A stretch of 64,000 nucleotides of DNA. Origin: Bhargavaea beijingensis. Its GTDB lineage: Bacteria; Bacillota; Bacilli; Bacillales_A; Planococcaceae. The stretch is taken from positions 62,001 to 126,000 of the forward strand of contig NZ_FNAR01000006.1 in the NCBI RefSeq assembly GCF_900101985.1, read 5' to 3'. Below the pieces are notes generated by a model, which saw only the letters and a list, made by a program, of their open reading frames with translations, did not search any database and had not been told where the DNA came from. This document shows, piece by piece, positions 16,744-26,690 of this stretch (position 1 is the stretch's first letter; each line of letters begins with the position of its first letter). Made by a program: the position numbers and the translations under genes.

Positions 16744-17142
16744 TCAGTTGACCATCCGCTGCGCTTCGAGGAGCTGGTATGCCCTTACCTTGCGCGGAAG
16801 GAATCGCCTGATCTCATCCTCGTTGTAACCGACCTGAAGTCGTTTGTCGTCCAGGATGATCGGCCTTCTGAGAAGACCCGGGTGTTCCTGGATCAATTCG
16901 TAAAGCTCATGGAGAGGAAGGCTCTCCAGGTCGACATCAAGTTTTTGGAAGATTTTCGAGCGGGTAGAGATGATCTCGTCTGTCCCGTCTTCCGTCATAC
17001 GCAGAATTTGCTTAATTTCATCGATTGTCAGGGATTCCGAAAAAATATTCCGCTCAGTATATGGAATATCATGTTCTTCAAGCCAAGCTTTCGCTTTCCG
17101 GCACGAAGTACAGCTGGGAGATGTAAAAAGGGTCACACTCAT
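16744..17142 (-). CDS. spx: Transcriptional regulator Spx
   Basis: A 132-residue ArsC-like regulator that binds the alpha subunit of RNA polymerase and controls the thiol-stress response. The redox switch CTSC is at residues 11-14, and the [21 protein letters not shown] segment matches Spx. The start at 17142 is preceded by GAAAGGACG. The protein is normally kept low by ClpXP with SpxH, whose gene is in the same window. Upstream, TATAAT (17228-17233, minus strand) suggests a start point about 75-80 bases before the gene, but its -35 is poor; spx promoters in Bacillus are multiple and stress-specific. Confidence 0.95.
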   Translation of the reverse strand: MSVTLFTSPSCTSCRKAKAWLEEHDIPYTERNIFSESLTIDEIKQILRMTEDGTDEIISTRSKIFQKLDVDLESLPLHELYELIQEHPGLLRRPIILDDKRLQVGYNEDEIRRFLPRKVRAYQLLEAQRMVN

Positions 17143-17528
17143 CCACAAACACGTCCTTTCAATGGTAGGAAGCAGCAACCTAAATTTATCTGATTAAAAT
17201 CATTCTAATTATTAAAGTGATGACTTTATTATACACCATTTTTGACCTTAGGGATACACCGTTTTGAAGAAAGTTTTCATTTAGACACAAACCTTCACTT
17301 CTTCGCTACATTTGATGAAGGAATCGAGCAAATGTTTGCTTCAGAGCTGTTATACCCATTTCGGAATAAACACAAACACAGATGAACATTTCATTCTCAA
17401 TTATTCTTCAATGAATGAAAATAAAAGGTTCCGCGGGACTTGCCCATCCCTCCTACCTATTAGTACGTCCCGGCAAAAAATAAGTTCCGCTTTATTTGTA
17501 CTATTTCCCATTTCATTTGAAGATAAAC
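17143..17528. other. AT-rich upstream region of spx
   Basis: About 385 bases without a gene. The part next to spx holds a -10-like TATAAT on the minus strand. The remainder has only short frames without ribosome sites. A possible imperfect stem (GGGAC near 17435 with GTCCC near 17466) is the only other structure seen. Confidence 0.5.
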
Positions 17529-17567
17529 GAAAAAAGGCACACACCGGAAAATAAATTGGTGTGTGCT
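17529..17567 (-). terminator. Terminator after the DUF4015 gene
   Basis: On the minus strand AGCACACACC and GGTGTGTGCC pair around a 12-base AT-rich loop and are followed by TTTTTTC. Confidence 0.85.
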
Positions 17568-17573
17568 CTGATC

Positions 17574-18770
17574 TTATGGCGTATAGTCCACGCCTTCTGT
17601 ATAACTGTTCCCGGCATTCCAGAGAAGGAACTCATCAATTCCCGCATCATTGAGTGCCTTGATTTGCGCTTCCACTTCTGCCTTGCCATAGCGCTTATAG
17701 TTGCCGCTCCCCAGCCAGCTGGCCGTGAAGTCCTGTAGCCATGGACGGGACACCGGCGGATTTTCGAGTGCTGACAACTTTTCATTCTCGACTTTTGCGT
17801 ACTCGGCCACCAGTCGGTAGGGCTCAAGATCCGGCTTGGAGATACCAAAATAAGAAGTCCAATGGCTCGGATAGATCATCGAGGAAATGACGTCTACGTT
17901 CTCTGAGATTTTCGAGAAATTCTGGCCGATGCCCGGAGCTTCCGGCAAGGTGGCCGAATACCCGAAGATATCAACGGATACATCCACGTCATATGGCTTA
18001 AGCTGCTCCCTCGCGTAGGCAACAAAGTCCGTGACTGCCTGGACACGTCTCTGGATCGGATCCAGTTTCGAGTTCTCATAGTCTCCAAAGCTATATTTCA
18101 AAGAATCCGCTCTGGTCTCAAATCCTTCGGGAAAGCGGACGTAGTCAAATTGGATTTCTTTGAACCCCATCTTGGCCGCTTCGATTGCAATCTCCACATT
18201 GTAGTCCCAGACTTCCTTCATGAACGGACTTACAAAGGCTTCTCCCCTGCCATTTTTCCAAACCTTCCCCCCGCTTGTATAAGAAAGTTCGGGACGCTTT
18301 TCCGCGAGAGCGGTATCTTTGAATACGACGACCCTGGCAATCGGATAAATCTGCTTTTCTTCGAGTTGTTCCAGCATGGCTCTCGGATCTTTTATGTATG
18401 GCTGGCCAATTTCCAATTCCCGGAGAGGGGAGTCTTCTGCTGGTTCATAGGTCAGATATCCGAAATCATCTTTGATATCGATGACCATGGCGTTCAGGTC
18501 GGATTGATCGATGAGATTCACAAGCCGTCCGAACTTCTCGCCTCCGGCTGAATGCCCGGTTACATACAGCCCTCTCACGGCATCGGGGTATTCAAAATCC
18601 AGGCCGGAATCAAACCTGTACAGCTTTGACGAAGCCACCATGTCGGTATCGATTTCCCCATAGTCATAGGAGAGCCCTTTGAAATCTTCTGCGGGGCTCT
18701 CCGCTGCCACTGACGGAGCGGCTGCCATTGAAACCGCAAGAGTCAGTGCGCCTATCCATTTTAGTTTCAT
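17574..18770 (-). CDS. Secreted putative glycoside hydrolase (DUF4015)
   Basis: A 398-residue exported protein. Residues 1-23 form a signal peptide (MKLKWIGALTLAVSMAAAPSVAAE). The rest is a TIM-barrel-like domain of the DUF4015 putative glycoside hydrolase family. Recognisable segments are VRGLYVTGHSAGG, the acidic AMVIDIKDDFGYLTYE, EIQFDYVRFPEG and the C-terminal FLLWNAGNSYTEG. The conserved Asp/Glu residues in these strands are candidate catalytic groups, but no substrate is known; a cell-wall or exopolysaccharide glycan is an inference. It stands alone between spx and trpS with its own terminator, and its 5' untranslated region folds into an unusual structure described separately. Confidence 0.85.
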   Translation of the reverse strand: MKLKWIGALTLAVSMAAAPSVAAESPAEDFKGLSYDYGEIDTDMVASSKLYRFDSGLDFEYPDAVRGLYVTGHSAGGEKFGRLVNLIDQSDLNAMVIDIKDDFGYLTYEPAEDSPLRELEIGQPYIKDPRAMLEQLEEKQIYPIARVVVFKDTALAEKRPELSYTSGGKVWKNGRGEAFVSPFMKEVWDYNVEIAIEAAKMGFKEIQFDYVRFPEGFETRADSLKYSFGDYENSKLDPIQRRVQAVTDFVAYAREQLKPYDVDVSVDIFGYSATLPEAPGIGQNFSKISENVDVISSMIYPSHWTSYFGISKPDLEPYRLVAEYAKVENEKLSALENPPVSRPWLQDFTASWLGSGNYKRYGKAEVEAQIKALNDAGIDEFLLWNAGNSYTEGVDYTP

Positions 18771-18782
18771 ACGAAAAACTCC

Positions 18783-18910
18783 CTTTTTTATGAGGGCACT
18801 GAAAATGCCTATACAGATTTCCGCTACGGGTTTCCGCTTTCAGCGGGCGTTGCAGGATTCTCGTACCCTTCGCTCCAATCTGCTTCGTTTTGTATGATTC
18901 AGTGTCCTCA
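18783..18910 (-). ncRNA. Unidentified structured leader RNA upstream of the DUF4015 gene
   Basis: Read on the minus strand, TGAGGACACTGAA (ending the window side at 18910) pairs with TTCAGTGCCCTCA (18791-18803), 12 pairs and one mismatch. Inside are CAGATT/AATCTG, GGGT/ACCC and the hairpin CCGCT-GAA-AGCGG, nested in order. A second AGCGG further on could replace the first in pairing with CCGCT. The outer stem is followed at once by TAAAAAAGGGAG, which contains the ribosome site of the gene. It does not match riboswitch consensus sequences I know. Folding was done by eye only. Confidence 0.5.
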
Positions 18911-18985
18911 TCTTTATTTGCCTCTTATTCTATCAGCTCCGGCAACCGGAAGGAAGGAATTTCAAGAACATTCATGACAGGTCAG

Positions 18986-19014
18986 TTGCATCATCGCGAT
19001 ACCAGCTATATAAT
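18986..19014 (+). promoter_or_regulatory. Sigma-A promoter of the trpS T-box transcript
   Basis: TTGCAT, 17 bases, TATAAT. Transcription would start near 19021, at the beginning of the T-box leader. Confidence 0.75.
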
Positions 19015-19020
19015 AGTTAG

Positions 19021-20445
<1,425 letters not shown>

Positions 20446-20484
20446 CGGGCGCGTCCTTTCCGTATAGGGTTTGTACACCATATG

Positions 20485-20523
20485 AAAAAGCGGATCCCTT
20501 CTTTCAGAAGGATCCGCTTTTTG
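20485..20523. terminator. Bidirectional terminator after appC
   Basis: AAAAAGCGGATCC and GGATCCGCTTTTT form a near-perfect hairpin downstream of appC. Confidence 0.9.
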
Positions 20524-20541
20524 TATGCATCCACATGAATC

Positions 20542-21459
20542 TCAGCGTTGTGATTTCGGATTGAGGGCGTCTTTCAGGCCTTCACCGATGAAGTTAATTG
20601 AAAGAATGGTGAACGTAACGGCCAGCGCCGGAGGCATCCACATCCATGGCTTTCCTTGGAGCACATCAGGCTCATTGGCAAACGCAAGCATGTTGCCCCA
20701 ACTCGGGGTTTCTTCCGGAACCCCGAAGCCCAGGTAGCTCAACCCGGTCTCCGCCACAATCAGGCTTGCAAAAAGCAGTGTTGCCTGAACAATGATAGTA
20801 GACAGGACGTTCGGCAAGAGATGTTTGATGATAATCTTTGCCGGTGGCGTACCGATCGAAATGGCGGCGAGGACGTATTCGTTCTCCCTTTCCGAGAGCA
20901 CTTTTGAACGGACAATCCGCGCAACCCCTCCCCAACTGAGAAGCCCGATGACGAGGATCAGTACCCAGAGTCCGTCGACGATGCCATAGAGGATCGTGTT
21001 CAGGACAATGACGAAGACGAGGAACGGGAAGTTTAGGACGAAGTCGGTAAAACGCATGAGCAGGCTATCCACTGCCCCTCCGAAAAACCCGGCAACTGAC
21101 CCGACAATCGTTCCGAGAATCACAACGATTGCAGTAGCGCTTGCCCCGACCAACAGGGAGATTCTCCCGCCATAAAGGAGCCGGGTCATGACATCGCGGC
21201 CGCTTTTATCTGTTCCCAGCAAATATTCATCATTCGGTGGAATACTCATTTTACCAATGTTCACTTTGGTGATATCCGGAATCGGCGACAGATAAGGTGC
21301 CAGGACCGGTGCCAATAAAGAAAGAAGGATGACAATGCCCAAAAAGACAGTGCTGATCATGGCCAGTTTGTTCCTCAGAAATTTCCTCCTGGCGATCGCC
21401 CAAGGAGAAGAACTCTTCTCGGGACGCTTCACCGCCCCGTATGCTGTATTTGTTGTCAT
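20542..21459 (-). CDS. appC: Oligopeptide ABC transporter permease AppC/OppC
   Basis: A 305-residue inner-membrane permease with an N-terminal OppC-type extension, a first helix at about 30-50 and the binding-protein-dependent transport domain with five further helices. The EAA loop that contacts the ATPases is seen around VRSKVLSERENEYVLAAISIG. It forms the pore with AppB. The gene starts 15 bases after appB and ends the operon. The order D-F-A-B-C is that of the B. subtilis app operon, which also neighbours trpS, so App is preferred over Opp. Confidence 0.9.
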   Translation of the reverse strand: MTTNTAYGAVKRPEKSSSPWAIARRKFLRNKLAMISTVFLGIVILLSLLAPVLAPYLSPIPDITKVNIGKMSIPPNDEYLLGTDKSGRDVMTRLLYGGRISLLVGASATAIVVILGTIVGSVAGFFGGAVDSLLMRFTDFVLNFPFLVFVIVLNTILYGIVDGLWVLILVIGLLSWGGVARIVRSKVLSERENEYVLAAISIGTPPAKIIIKHLLPNVLSTIIVQATLLFASLIVAETGLSYLGFGVPEETPSWGNMLAFANEPDVLQGKPWMWMPPALAVTFTILSINFIGEGLKDALNPKSQR

Positions 21460-21474
21460 GTTGTAGCTTCCTCC

Positions 21475-22440
21475 TTAACCTAAGCGAATCCTAGGGTCCA
21501 CGATTCCATATAAAATATCGGCAATCAGGTTACCGATCAGAACCATCGCAGACAGCATCATGGTGATCGCCATTACAGTTGGATAGTCACGGCTAGTGAC
21601 GGAATCAAGGAACAAAAGACCAATTCCGGGATAAGTGAAGATTTTTTCTGTGATGATTGCACCGCCGACAAGTGCCGCGATATCAAATCCAAGGAACGTG
21701 ACGAGAGGAATAATGGAATTCCTCAGGATGTGTACATTGTAGATCTTGCCGGTCGGCGTGCCCTTTGCCATCGCCGTACGGACAAAGTCTTTCCTCGAGT
21801 TCTCGATCAGGTCATTCCGGAGAAATTGCGTATAGGAAGCCGTACTGAACATCCCCAAAACAAAAGCCGGCAGCATGACATGGTGGATTCTGCTCATCCA
21901 ATATTCGATCGTCCCTTTATCGACCTCGATGTCAACGGAGCCGGCAAACGGGAACCAGTTCAACTTGAATGCAAAAAAGTAAATGGCGAACACACCAGCA
22001 ACAAACGAAGGGATTGCAATCCCCGCATAGTTAAATCCAAATATCAGGTTATCTCCGAGTGTATACGGCCTTCTTCCCGAATACATCCCCATCGCAAATG
22101 CCAAAACATAGGTGATCAGCAGTGACGTCAATGCCAGGAAAATCGTATTGGGGAGCTTTTCTGCAACCAACTCGGATACCGGCAACTTATAACGGGTGGA
22201 CTTTCCAAAGTCGCCTTGGACAAAGTCTGTGATCCACCGGGTATACTGAACGTAAACCGGATCGTTATAACCCAATTTCTCTCTCATCTCCGCAATATAT
22301 TCAGGATTTGTATTCAATGGATCAATTTCCCCGCTCAATGAATCCCCAGGCATAGCCTTTGCAAGGAAGAAAACCACGATGGATACGAGGATTAGCATCG
22401 GGATCATGCCAAGTATTCGGCGCAACGCATATTTAAGCAT
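21475..22440 (-). CDS. appB: Oligopeptide ABC transporter permease AppB/OppB
   Basis: A 321-residue permease with an N-terminal signal-anchor helix (MLKYALRRILGMIPMLILVS) and the six-helix layout of OppB/DppB proteins. The EAA-type loop is around LIENSRKDFVRTAMAKGTP, and the C-terminal KIFTYPGIGLLFLDSV segment is characteristic. AAGGAGAG precedes the ATG at 22440. It is separated from appA by 150 bases holding two hairpins, which would let the binding protein be made in excess over the permeases. Confidence 0.92.
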   Translation of the reverse strand: MLKYALRRILGMIPMLILVSIVVFFLAKAMPGDSLSGEIDPLNTNPEYIAEMREKLGYNDPVYVQYTRWITDFVQGDFGKSTRYKLPVSELVAEKLPNTIFLALTSLLITYVLAFAMGMYSGRRPYTLGDNLIFGFNYAGIAIPSFVAGVFAIYFFAFKLNWFPFAGSVDIEVDKGTIEYWMSRIHHVMLPAFVLGMFSTASYTQFLRNDLIENSRKDFVRTAMAKGTPTGKIYNVHILRNSIIPLVTFLGFDIAALVGGAIITEKIFTYPGIGLLFLDSVTSRDYPTVMAITMMLSAMVLIGNLIADILYGIVDPRIRLG

Positions 22441-22480
22441 AGGTACTCTCCTTCTTCTGTCTATCTTCGTTGTTTCTCTC

Positions 22481-22530
22481 AAACACGGTAAGAGATATTT
22501 TAATAGTCTTAAATACGTCTTACCGTGTTT
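22481..22530 (-). repeat. 13-base inverted repeat upstream of appB
   Basis: AAACACGGTAAGA (22481-22493) and TCTTACCGTGTTT (22518-22530) form a long stem around a 24-base AT-rich loop. It has no T-run, so it may stabilise or mark a processed mRNA end between appA and appB rather than terminate. Confidence 0.65.
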
Positions 22531-22542
22531 AAGAGCATAAAA

Positions 22543-22580
22543 ATATCAGCGGCGGACGGGCATCCCGCCCGCCACTGACA
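22543..22580 (-). terminator. Probable leaky terminator after appA
   Basis: On the minus strand GGCGGGCGGG and CCCGTCCGCC pair closely around ATG-like loop bases and are followed by ATATTTTTATG. It lies inside the app operon and could reduce read-through into appB and appC. Confidence 0.65.
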
Positions 22581-22590
22581 GGTCAATCAA

Positions 22591-24330
22591 TCACTCGTTC
22601 AAATACCATTCAGCCGGGCTGTTGTGTCCTGAAACATCCAACTCGAAGCCGCCTACTTTGTCGGATTTCGCGTAGATTTCATCAAGTTCTGCAATGAAGA
22701 TCATCGGAACGTCTTCAGTGACCAGCTTTTGCCAATCAGCATAGATCTGTTTCCGCTTTTCCTTGTCATCGCCGACCTCTTCAATGCTCAGCGCCTTTTC
22801 AAGGAGGGCATCAGACTCAGGATTGTTGTAACGCGGGTAGTTCCAGATTTCATCCGTTTTCCAAAGACCGGATGGGTCTGGGTCACTGCCGGTGCTCCAG
22901 CCGCCGAAGAATGTTTCAATAGAGGAATCGTCCTTTTCAATCATGTCATAGTACAGGTTGACTTCGACCATTTCCAGCTTGGACTTGAGGCCGACTTCTT
23001 CCCAGTATTGAGTCAGAGCTTTTGCACGGGACTCAAACGTCGGGTTGCCTGTCGCATAGTGAGAGAACTTCACTTCAAATTTCTCGCCTTTTGGATCTTC
23101 ACGGAAGCCGTCGCCATCTTTATCAACGTAACCCGCTTTGTCCAGAAGTTCTTTTGCCTTTTCAGGATCATAATCATAAACTTCTACATCGCTGTCATCC
23201 GCTGCGATCCAGTGTGCGGAAGGAACCGGCTTATTTACAGGCTTGCCGTACCCGAAGAAGAAGGCGTCAATCCATTCTTCGCGGTTGATTGCGTGAGCCA
23301 TTGCTTTACGCAGATTCACATCTTGGTACTTTGGAGTCTCTTCAACGATTTCACGCTTATCGGCGTCATATTTGCCAAGCTTGAAGCCGACATAATAGTA
23401 AGATAGCCCAGGCGCTGTAACGATTTCGACGTTGTCTAATTTCTCTACTTCCGGACCGGAAACCGGCTGGATTGCGATCATGTCGACATCACCGTTCTGC
23501 AGGGCACCTACTGTTGCAGTATTATCGATGATCCGAACGATAATCTTATCCAGATTGACGTCGCCGTTCCAATAGTCTTCGTTCTTTACGAGTTCAACTG
23601 ATTCACCAGGGACGATATTTTCAACCTTAAATGGTCCGAGGCCGACCGGCTTCGAACGAACCACATCAGATGCAGACATCTCTGCAACCGGAATGCCTTC
23701 AAATGCTTTTTCAGGCATCGGATACGACCAAAGGTTGACCAGGTTGTTGACACGCGGCTCGTCAAAAGTGATTTCAATTGTGTAATCATCAACAACTTTC
23801 AAGCCGGAAATGCTATCTGCTTTTCCTTCGCGGAACTCAGGAGCGCCTTGGATGGTTTGAACGTTCGTGTACCGTGTGCCGTCGTACTCAGGATCGGCAA
23901 GGGTTTCAAGAGCGAACACCCAGTCATTTACAGTAAGTTCTTCACCGTTGTGCCACTTGACACCTTCCTTGAACTTGAAGGTAAAGTGCTGGTTGTCTTC
24001 TGTTTCCCAGGATGCGATGTTCGGAACCGGCTCCAGATTTTCGTCATAATCAATCAGACTCTCATCGAACAGTTCAATGATTTCCGCGTCTGTCGCAATA
24101 CCGTAAAATGCCCAGTTATAGAGCCCCTCCGGAACAGCGTCAAGCGCATATGTGAGCGTTCCGCCCTTTTTGGCCTCGCCGGATTCTCCGGTCGCCTGCT
24201 CGCCGTCTTTCTTGCTGTCGCCCGAGTCAGATTCGGACGCACCGTCGCTGCCGCTTCCGCCGCAAGCCGCAAGGAACGCGGAAAGGACGAGGATCATGGC
24301 GAACAGCCAGAGCATGGATTTGCGTTTCAT
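22591..24330 (-). CDS. appA: Oligopeptide-binding lipoprotein AppA/OppA
   Basis: A 579-residue extracellular solute-binding protein of family 5. The signal peptide ends in the lipobox LAAC (cysteine about residue 23), followed by a low-complexity Gly/Ser/Asp linker (about 24-55). Core family segments include KGGTLTYALDAVPEGL, the peptide-site region YYYVGFKLGKYD, and the C-terminal PMIFIAELDEIYA. It captures peptides outside the membrane and delivers them to AppB/AppC. A GGGGGG ribosome site precedes the ATG. It lies between the ATPase and permease genes, as in the B. subtilis app operon. Confidence 0.9.
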   Translation of the reverse strand: MKRKSMLWLFAMILVLSAFLAACGGSGSDGASESDSGDSKKDGEQATGESGEAKKGGTLTYALDAVPEGLYNWAFYGIATDAEIIELFDESLIDYDENLEPVPNIASWETEDNQHFTFKFKEGVKWHNGEELTVNDWVFALETLADPEYDGTRYTNVQTIQGAPEFREGKADSISGLKVVDDYTIEITFDEPRVNNLVNLWSYPMPEKAFEGIPVAEMSASDVVRSKPVGLGPFKVENIVPGESVELVKNEDYWNGDVNLDKIIVRIIDNTATVGALQNGDVDMIAIQPVSGPEVEKLDNVEIVTAPGLSYYYVGFKLGKYDADKREIVEETPKYQDVNLRKAMAHAINREEWIDAFFFGYGKPVNKPVPSAHWIAADDSDVEVYDYDPEKAKELLDKAGYVDKDGDGFREDPKGEKFEVKFSHYATGNPTFESRAKALTQYWEEVGLKSKLEMVEVNLYYDMIEKDDSSIETFFGGWSTGSDPDPSGLWKTDEIWNYPRYNNPESDALLEKALSIEEVGDDKEKRKQIYADWQKLVTEDVPMIFIAELDEIYAKSDKVGGFELDVSGHNSPAEWYLNE

Positions 24331-24365
24331 GCTTCATTCCCCCCATTTTCGTGAATAGTTTGTGA

Positions 24366-25373
24366 TCAGTACAGTACGCACGCAACGTGATGCCCCGGTC
24401 TCACCTCCTTCAGTGGAGGCTTTTCCTGCGAACAGATTTCCTGTGCCATCGGGCAGCGCGTATGGAACGGGCAGCCCGTCGGCGGGTTTGCAGGACTCGG
24501 CACATCCCCCTGCAGCACAATCCGCTCTTTCCGCAGCTTCGGATCGGGTTCCGGAATCGCGGAGATGAGCGCCTGTGTATAAGGGTGCAGCGGCTCGCTG
24601 TACAGATCTTTATTTGAAGCAACCTCGACGAGATTGCCCAAATACATGACACCGATCGTATCGCTCATGTGCTTGACGACGCTGAGGTCGTGGGCGATGA
24701 ACAGATACGTGAGCCCGAACTCTTCCTGAAGATCTTTCAGGAGGTTCAGGACTTGGGATTGGACAGAGACGTCCAGTGCAGAAACCGGCTCATCCGCAAT
24801 GATCAGCTTCGGGTTGAGGGCCAACGCCCGGGCGATGCCGATTCTCTGGCGCTGGCCGCCGGAGAATTCATGCGCGTATTTGTAGTAGGCGGCTTCCGGA
24901 AGGCCGACACGGACCAGCAGGGACTTGACGTATTCCACAAGCTCTTTTTTGTCACGCCGCTCAAAGTTCTTGATCGGTTCCGAGATGATGTCGCCGACCA
25001 TCTGCATCGGATTGAGCGATGCGTAGGGATCCTGGAACACCATCTGGAAGTCTTGCCGGGCTTTGCGAAGCTTGGTCCCGCTGATTCTTGTGATGTCTTC
25101 GCCGTCAAAGATGATTTGGCCTCCTGTCGGCTTGATCAGGCGGAGAATGGTGCGTCCGGTTGTGGACTTCCCGCAACCGGACTCTCCGACAAGGCCCATC
25201 GTCTCCCCCTTTTTTATGGTGAAAGAAATATCATCTACAGCTTTCACATTTCCGACGACGCGCTTGAAAAAACCGCCGTGAATCGGGTAATACGTTTTCA
25301 GGTTTTTGACTTCCAGGAGATTTTCACGCTCTTTCTGCGTGTTCCCCTGCTCTGTAAGCTCTTTTGTTGTCAT
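24366..25373 (-). CDS. appF: Oligopeptide transporter ATP-binding protein AppF/OppF
   Basis: A 335-residue ABC ATPase. Walker A is GESGCGKST, the signature is FSGGQRQR, and Walker B is LIIADEP. The C-terminal oligopeptide/dipeptide extension with its cysteine cluster ([15 protein letters not shown]) is characteristic of OppF/OppD and in some members binds an iron-sulfur cluster. The start overlaps the stop of appD by 4 bases, giving coupled synthesis of the two ATPases. Confidence 0.92.
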   Translation of the reverse strand: MTTKELTEQGNTQKERENLLEVKNLKTYYPIHGGFFKRVVGNVKAVDDISFTIKKGETMGLVGESGCGKSTTGRTILRLIKPTGGQIIFDGEDITRISGTKLRKARQDFQMVFQDPYASLNPMQMVGDIISEPIKNFERRDKKELVEYVKSLLVRVGLPEAAYYKYAHEFSGGQRQRIGIARALALNPKLIIADEPVSALDVSVQSQVLNLLKDLQEEFGLTYLFIAHDLSVVKHMSDTIGVMYLGNLVEVASNKDLYSEPLHPYTQALISAIPEPDPKLRKERIVLQGDVPSPANPPTGCPFHTRCPMAQEICSQEKPPLKEVRPGHHVACVLY

Positions 25374-26398
25374 CGTGCACCTACTCTTTCTTTCGGCCAG
25401 CTTTCTTCATACAGCAGGCAGGCCACTTCATGTCCGCCCTTGGTGTCCTCGAGGCGGGGAGTGATCTGCATGCATTCCGGCATTGCTTTCGGGCAACGGT
25501 TCGCAAACCTGCACCCTACTTCAGGCATGTCCTTGACAGAGGGAACCAGGCCCTCAATCGTTGCCAGACGCTCCTTTTCTTCCTCCATCTTCGGGATGGC
25601 TTCCATCAGGAGCTGCGTATACGGATGCTGGGGCTTTTCGAACAAATCCTCAACCGTGGCCCGTTCAACGATCTTGCCGGCATACATCACGAGTACGACA
25701 TCACAGATTTCCGCCACGACTCCGAGGTCGTGGGTGATCAGCATGATGGACATTTCATTGACTTCCTGGATGTTTTTCAGCAGGTCCAGAATCTGTGCCT
25801 GGACCGTCACATCCAGCGCCGTTGTCGGTTCATCCGCAATCAGCAGCTTTGGCTGGCAGGCAATCGCCATGGCGATCATGACACGTTGCCGCATGCCTCC
25901 GGAAAGCTGGTGCGGGTATTCATCGACAATGCTTTCAGCCCTTGGGATTCCCACATTTTTCAGTAATGTAACCGCTTTCGAACGGGCTTCGTTTTTGCTG
26001 ATATTTTGGTGATTCAGAAGCACCTCGGATATTTGATAGCCGATCGTGAACACCGGATTCAGTGAAGTCATCGGTTCCTGGAATATCATCGAGATGTCTT
26101 TCCCGCGGATGTTGTTCATCTTTTTTTCGTTGTATCCGACGATATCGGCCCCTTCGAACAGGATCTCCCCTCCACGGACCTTGCCGATTCCTTTGGGAAG
26201 CAGGTGCATGATGGAAAGGGACATGACGCTCTTCCCGCATCCCGATTCCCCGACAATGCCGACAATCTGTTTGCGGTCAACGGTAAAGGAGACCCCTTCA
26301 ACAGCGTTATAATATTGTTTATCAATCTTGAATCCGGTTTGGAGGTTGCGTACCTCTAGAAGAGGTGTCTGCGCAGATGTATTTGGTTTGGATGTCAT
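25370..26398 (-). CDS. appD: Oligopeptide transporter ATP-binding protein AppD/OppD
   Basis: A 342-residue ABC ATPase with Walker [10 protein letters not shown], signature LSGGMRQR and Walker B LLIADEP. A C-terminal cysteine cluster (GCRFANRCPKAMPEC) marks the oligopeptide transporter subfamily. First gene of the five-gene app operon; GAGGTG precedes the ATG. A sigma-A-like promoter lies about 50-75 bases upstream. Confidence 0.92.
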   Translation of the reverse strand: MTSKPNTSAQTPLLEVRNLQTGFKIDKQYYNAVEGVSFTVDRKQIVGIVGESGCGKSVMSLSIMHLLPKGIGKVRGGEILFEGADIVGYNEKKMNNIRGKDISMIFQEPMTSLNPVFTIGYQISEVLLNHQNISKNEARSKAVTLLKNVGIPRAESIVDEYPHQLSGGMRQRVMIAMAIACQPKLLIADEPTTALDVTVQAQILDLLKNIQEVNEMSIMLITHDLGVVAEICDVVLVMYAGKIVERATVEDLFEKPQHPYTQLLMEAIPKMEEEKERLATIEGLVPSVKDMPEVGCRFANRCPKAMPECMQITPRLEDTKGGHEVACLLYEESWPKERVGAR

Positions 26399-26446
26399 GG
26401 GTGCACCTCAAGTTTTCTATTTTTCTGTTATTTCATCTCTTGCTAA

Positions 26447-26475
26447 ATTTTATTACAAAAACATTACATCCGCAA
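26447..26475 (-). promoter_or_regulatory. Sigma-A promoter of the app operon
   Basis: On the minus strand TTGCGG, 17 bases, TAAAAT, ending about 49 bases before the appD start. Confidence 0.6.
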
Positions 26476-26640
26476 GATGTTTTTTGAATTCCCTGTAACC
26501 ACTGTAGAATTAAAATAGTCGTCATCATCAGAAAAATCAATAACGGCAAGGGTTTTAGCTTTGCTCCCTCACTAGCTATACTTGGATATTTTATCTTTTT
26601 GCTGCCATTTTTCTAATAGATTCGATTATCGCTTCACGCC

Positions 26641-26677
26641 AAAAAGCCCCAATCTCAATGAATCGAGATTGGGGCTA
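26641..26677 (-). terminator. Terminator after fabF
   Basis: On the minus strand AGCCCCAATCTC and GAGATTGGGGCT are followed by TTTTTGG. Confidence 0.88.
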
Positions 26678-26690
26678 CATACCTAAACTT

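Noticed and set aside
18783-18910. Assignment of the DUF4015 leader to SAM, c-di-AMP, cobalamin or guanidine riboswitches
   Set aside because: None of the conserved core sequences of these classes could be found in it.
20542-26398. Naming the transporter Opp
   Set aside because: The gene order ATPase-ATPase-binding protein-permease-permease and the trpS neighbourhood fit App better; specificity cannot be read from sequence, so the symbol stays provisional.
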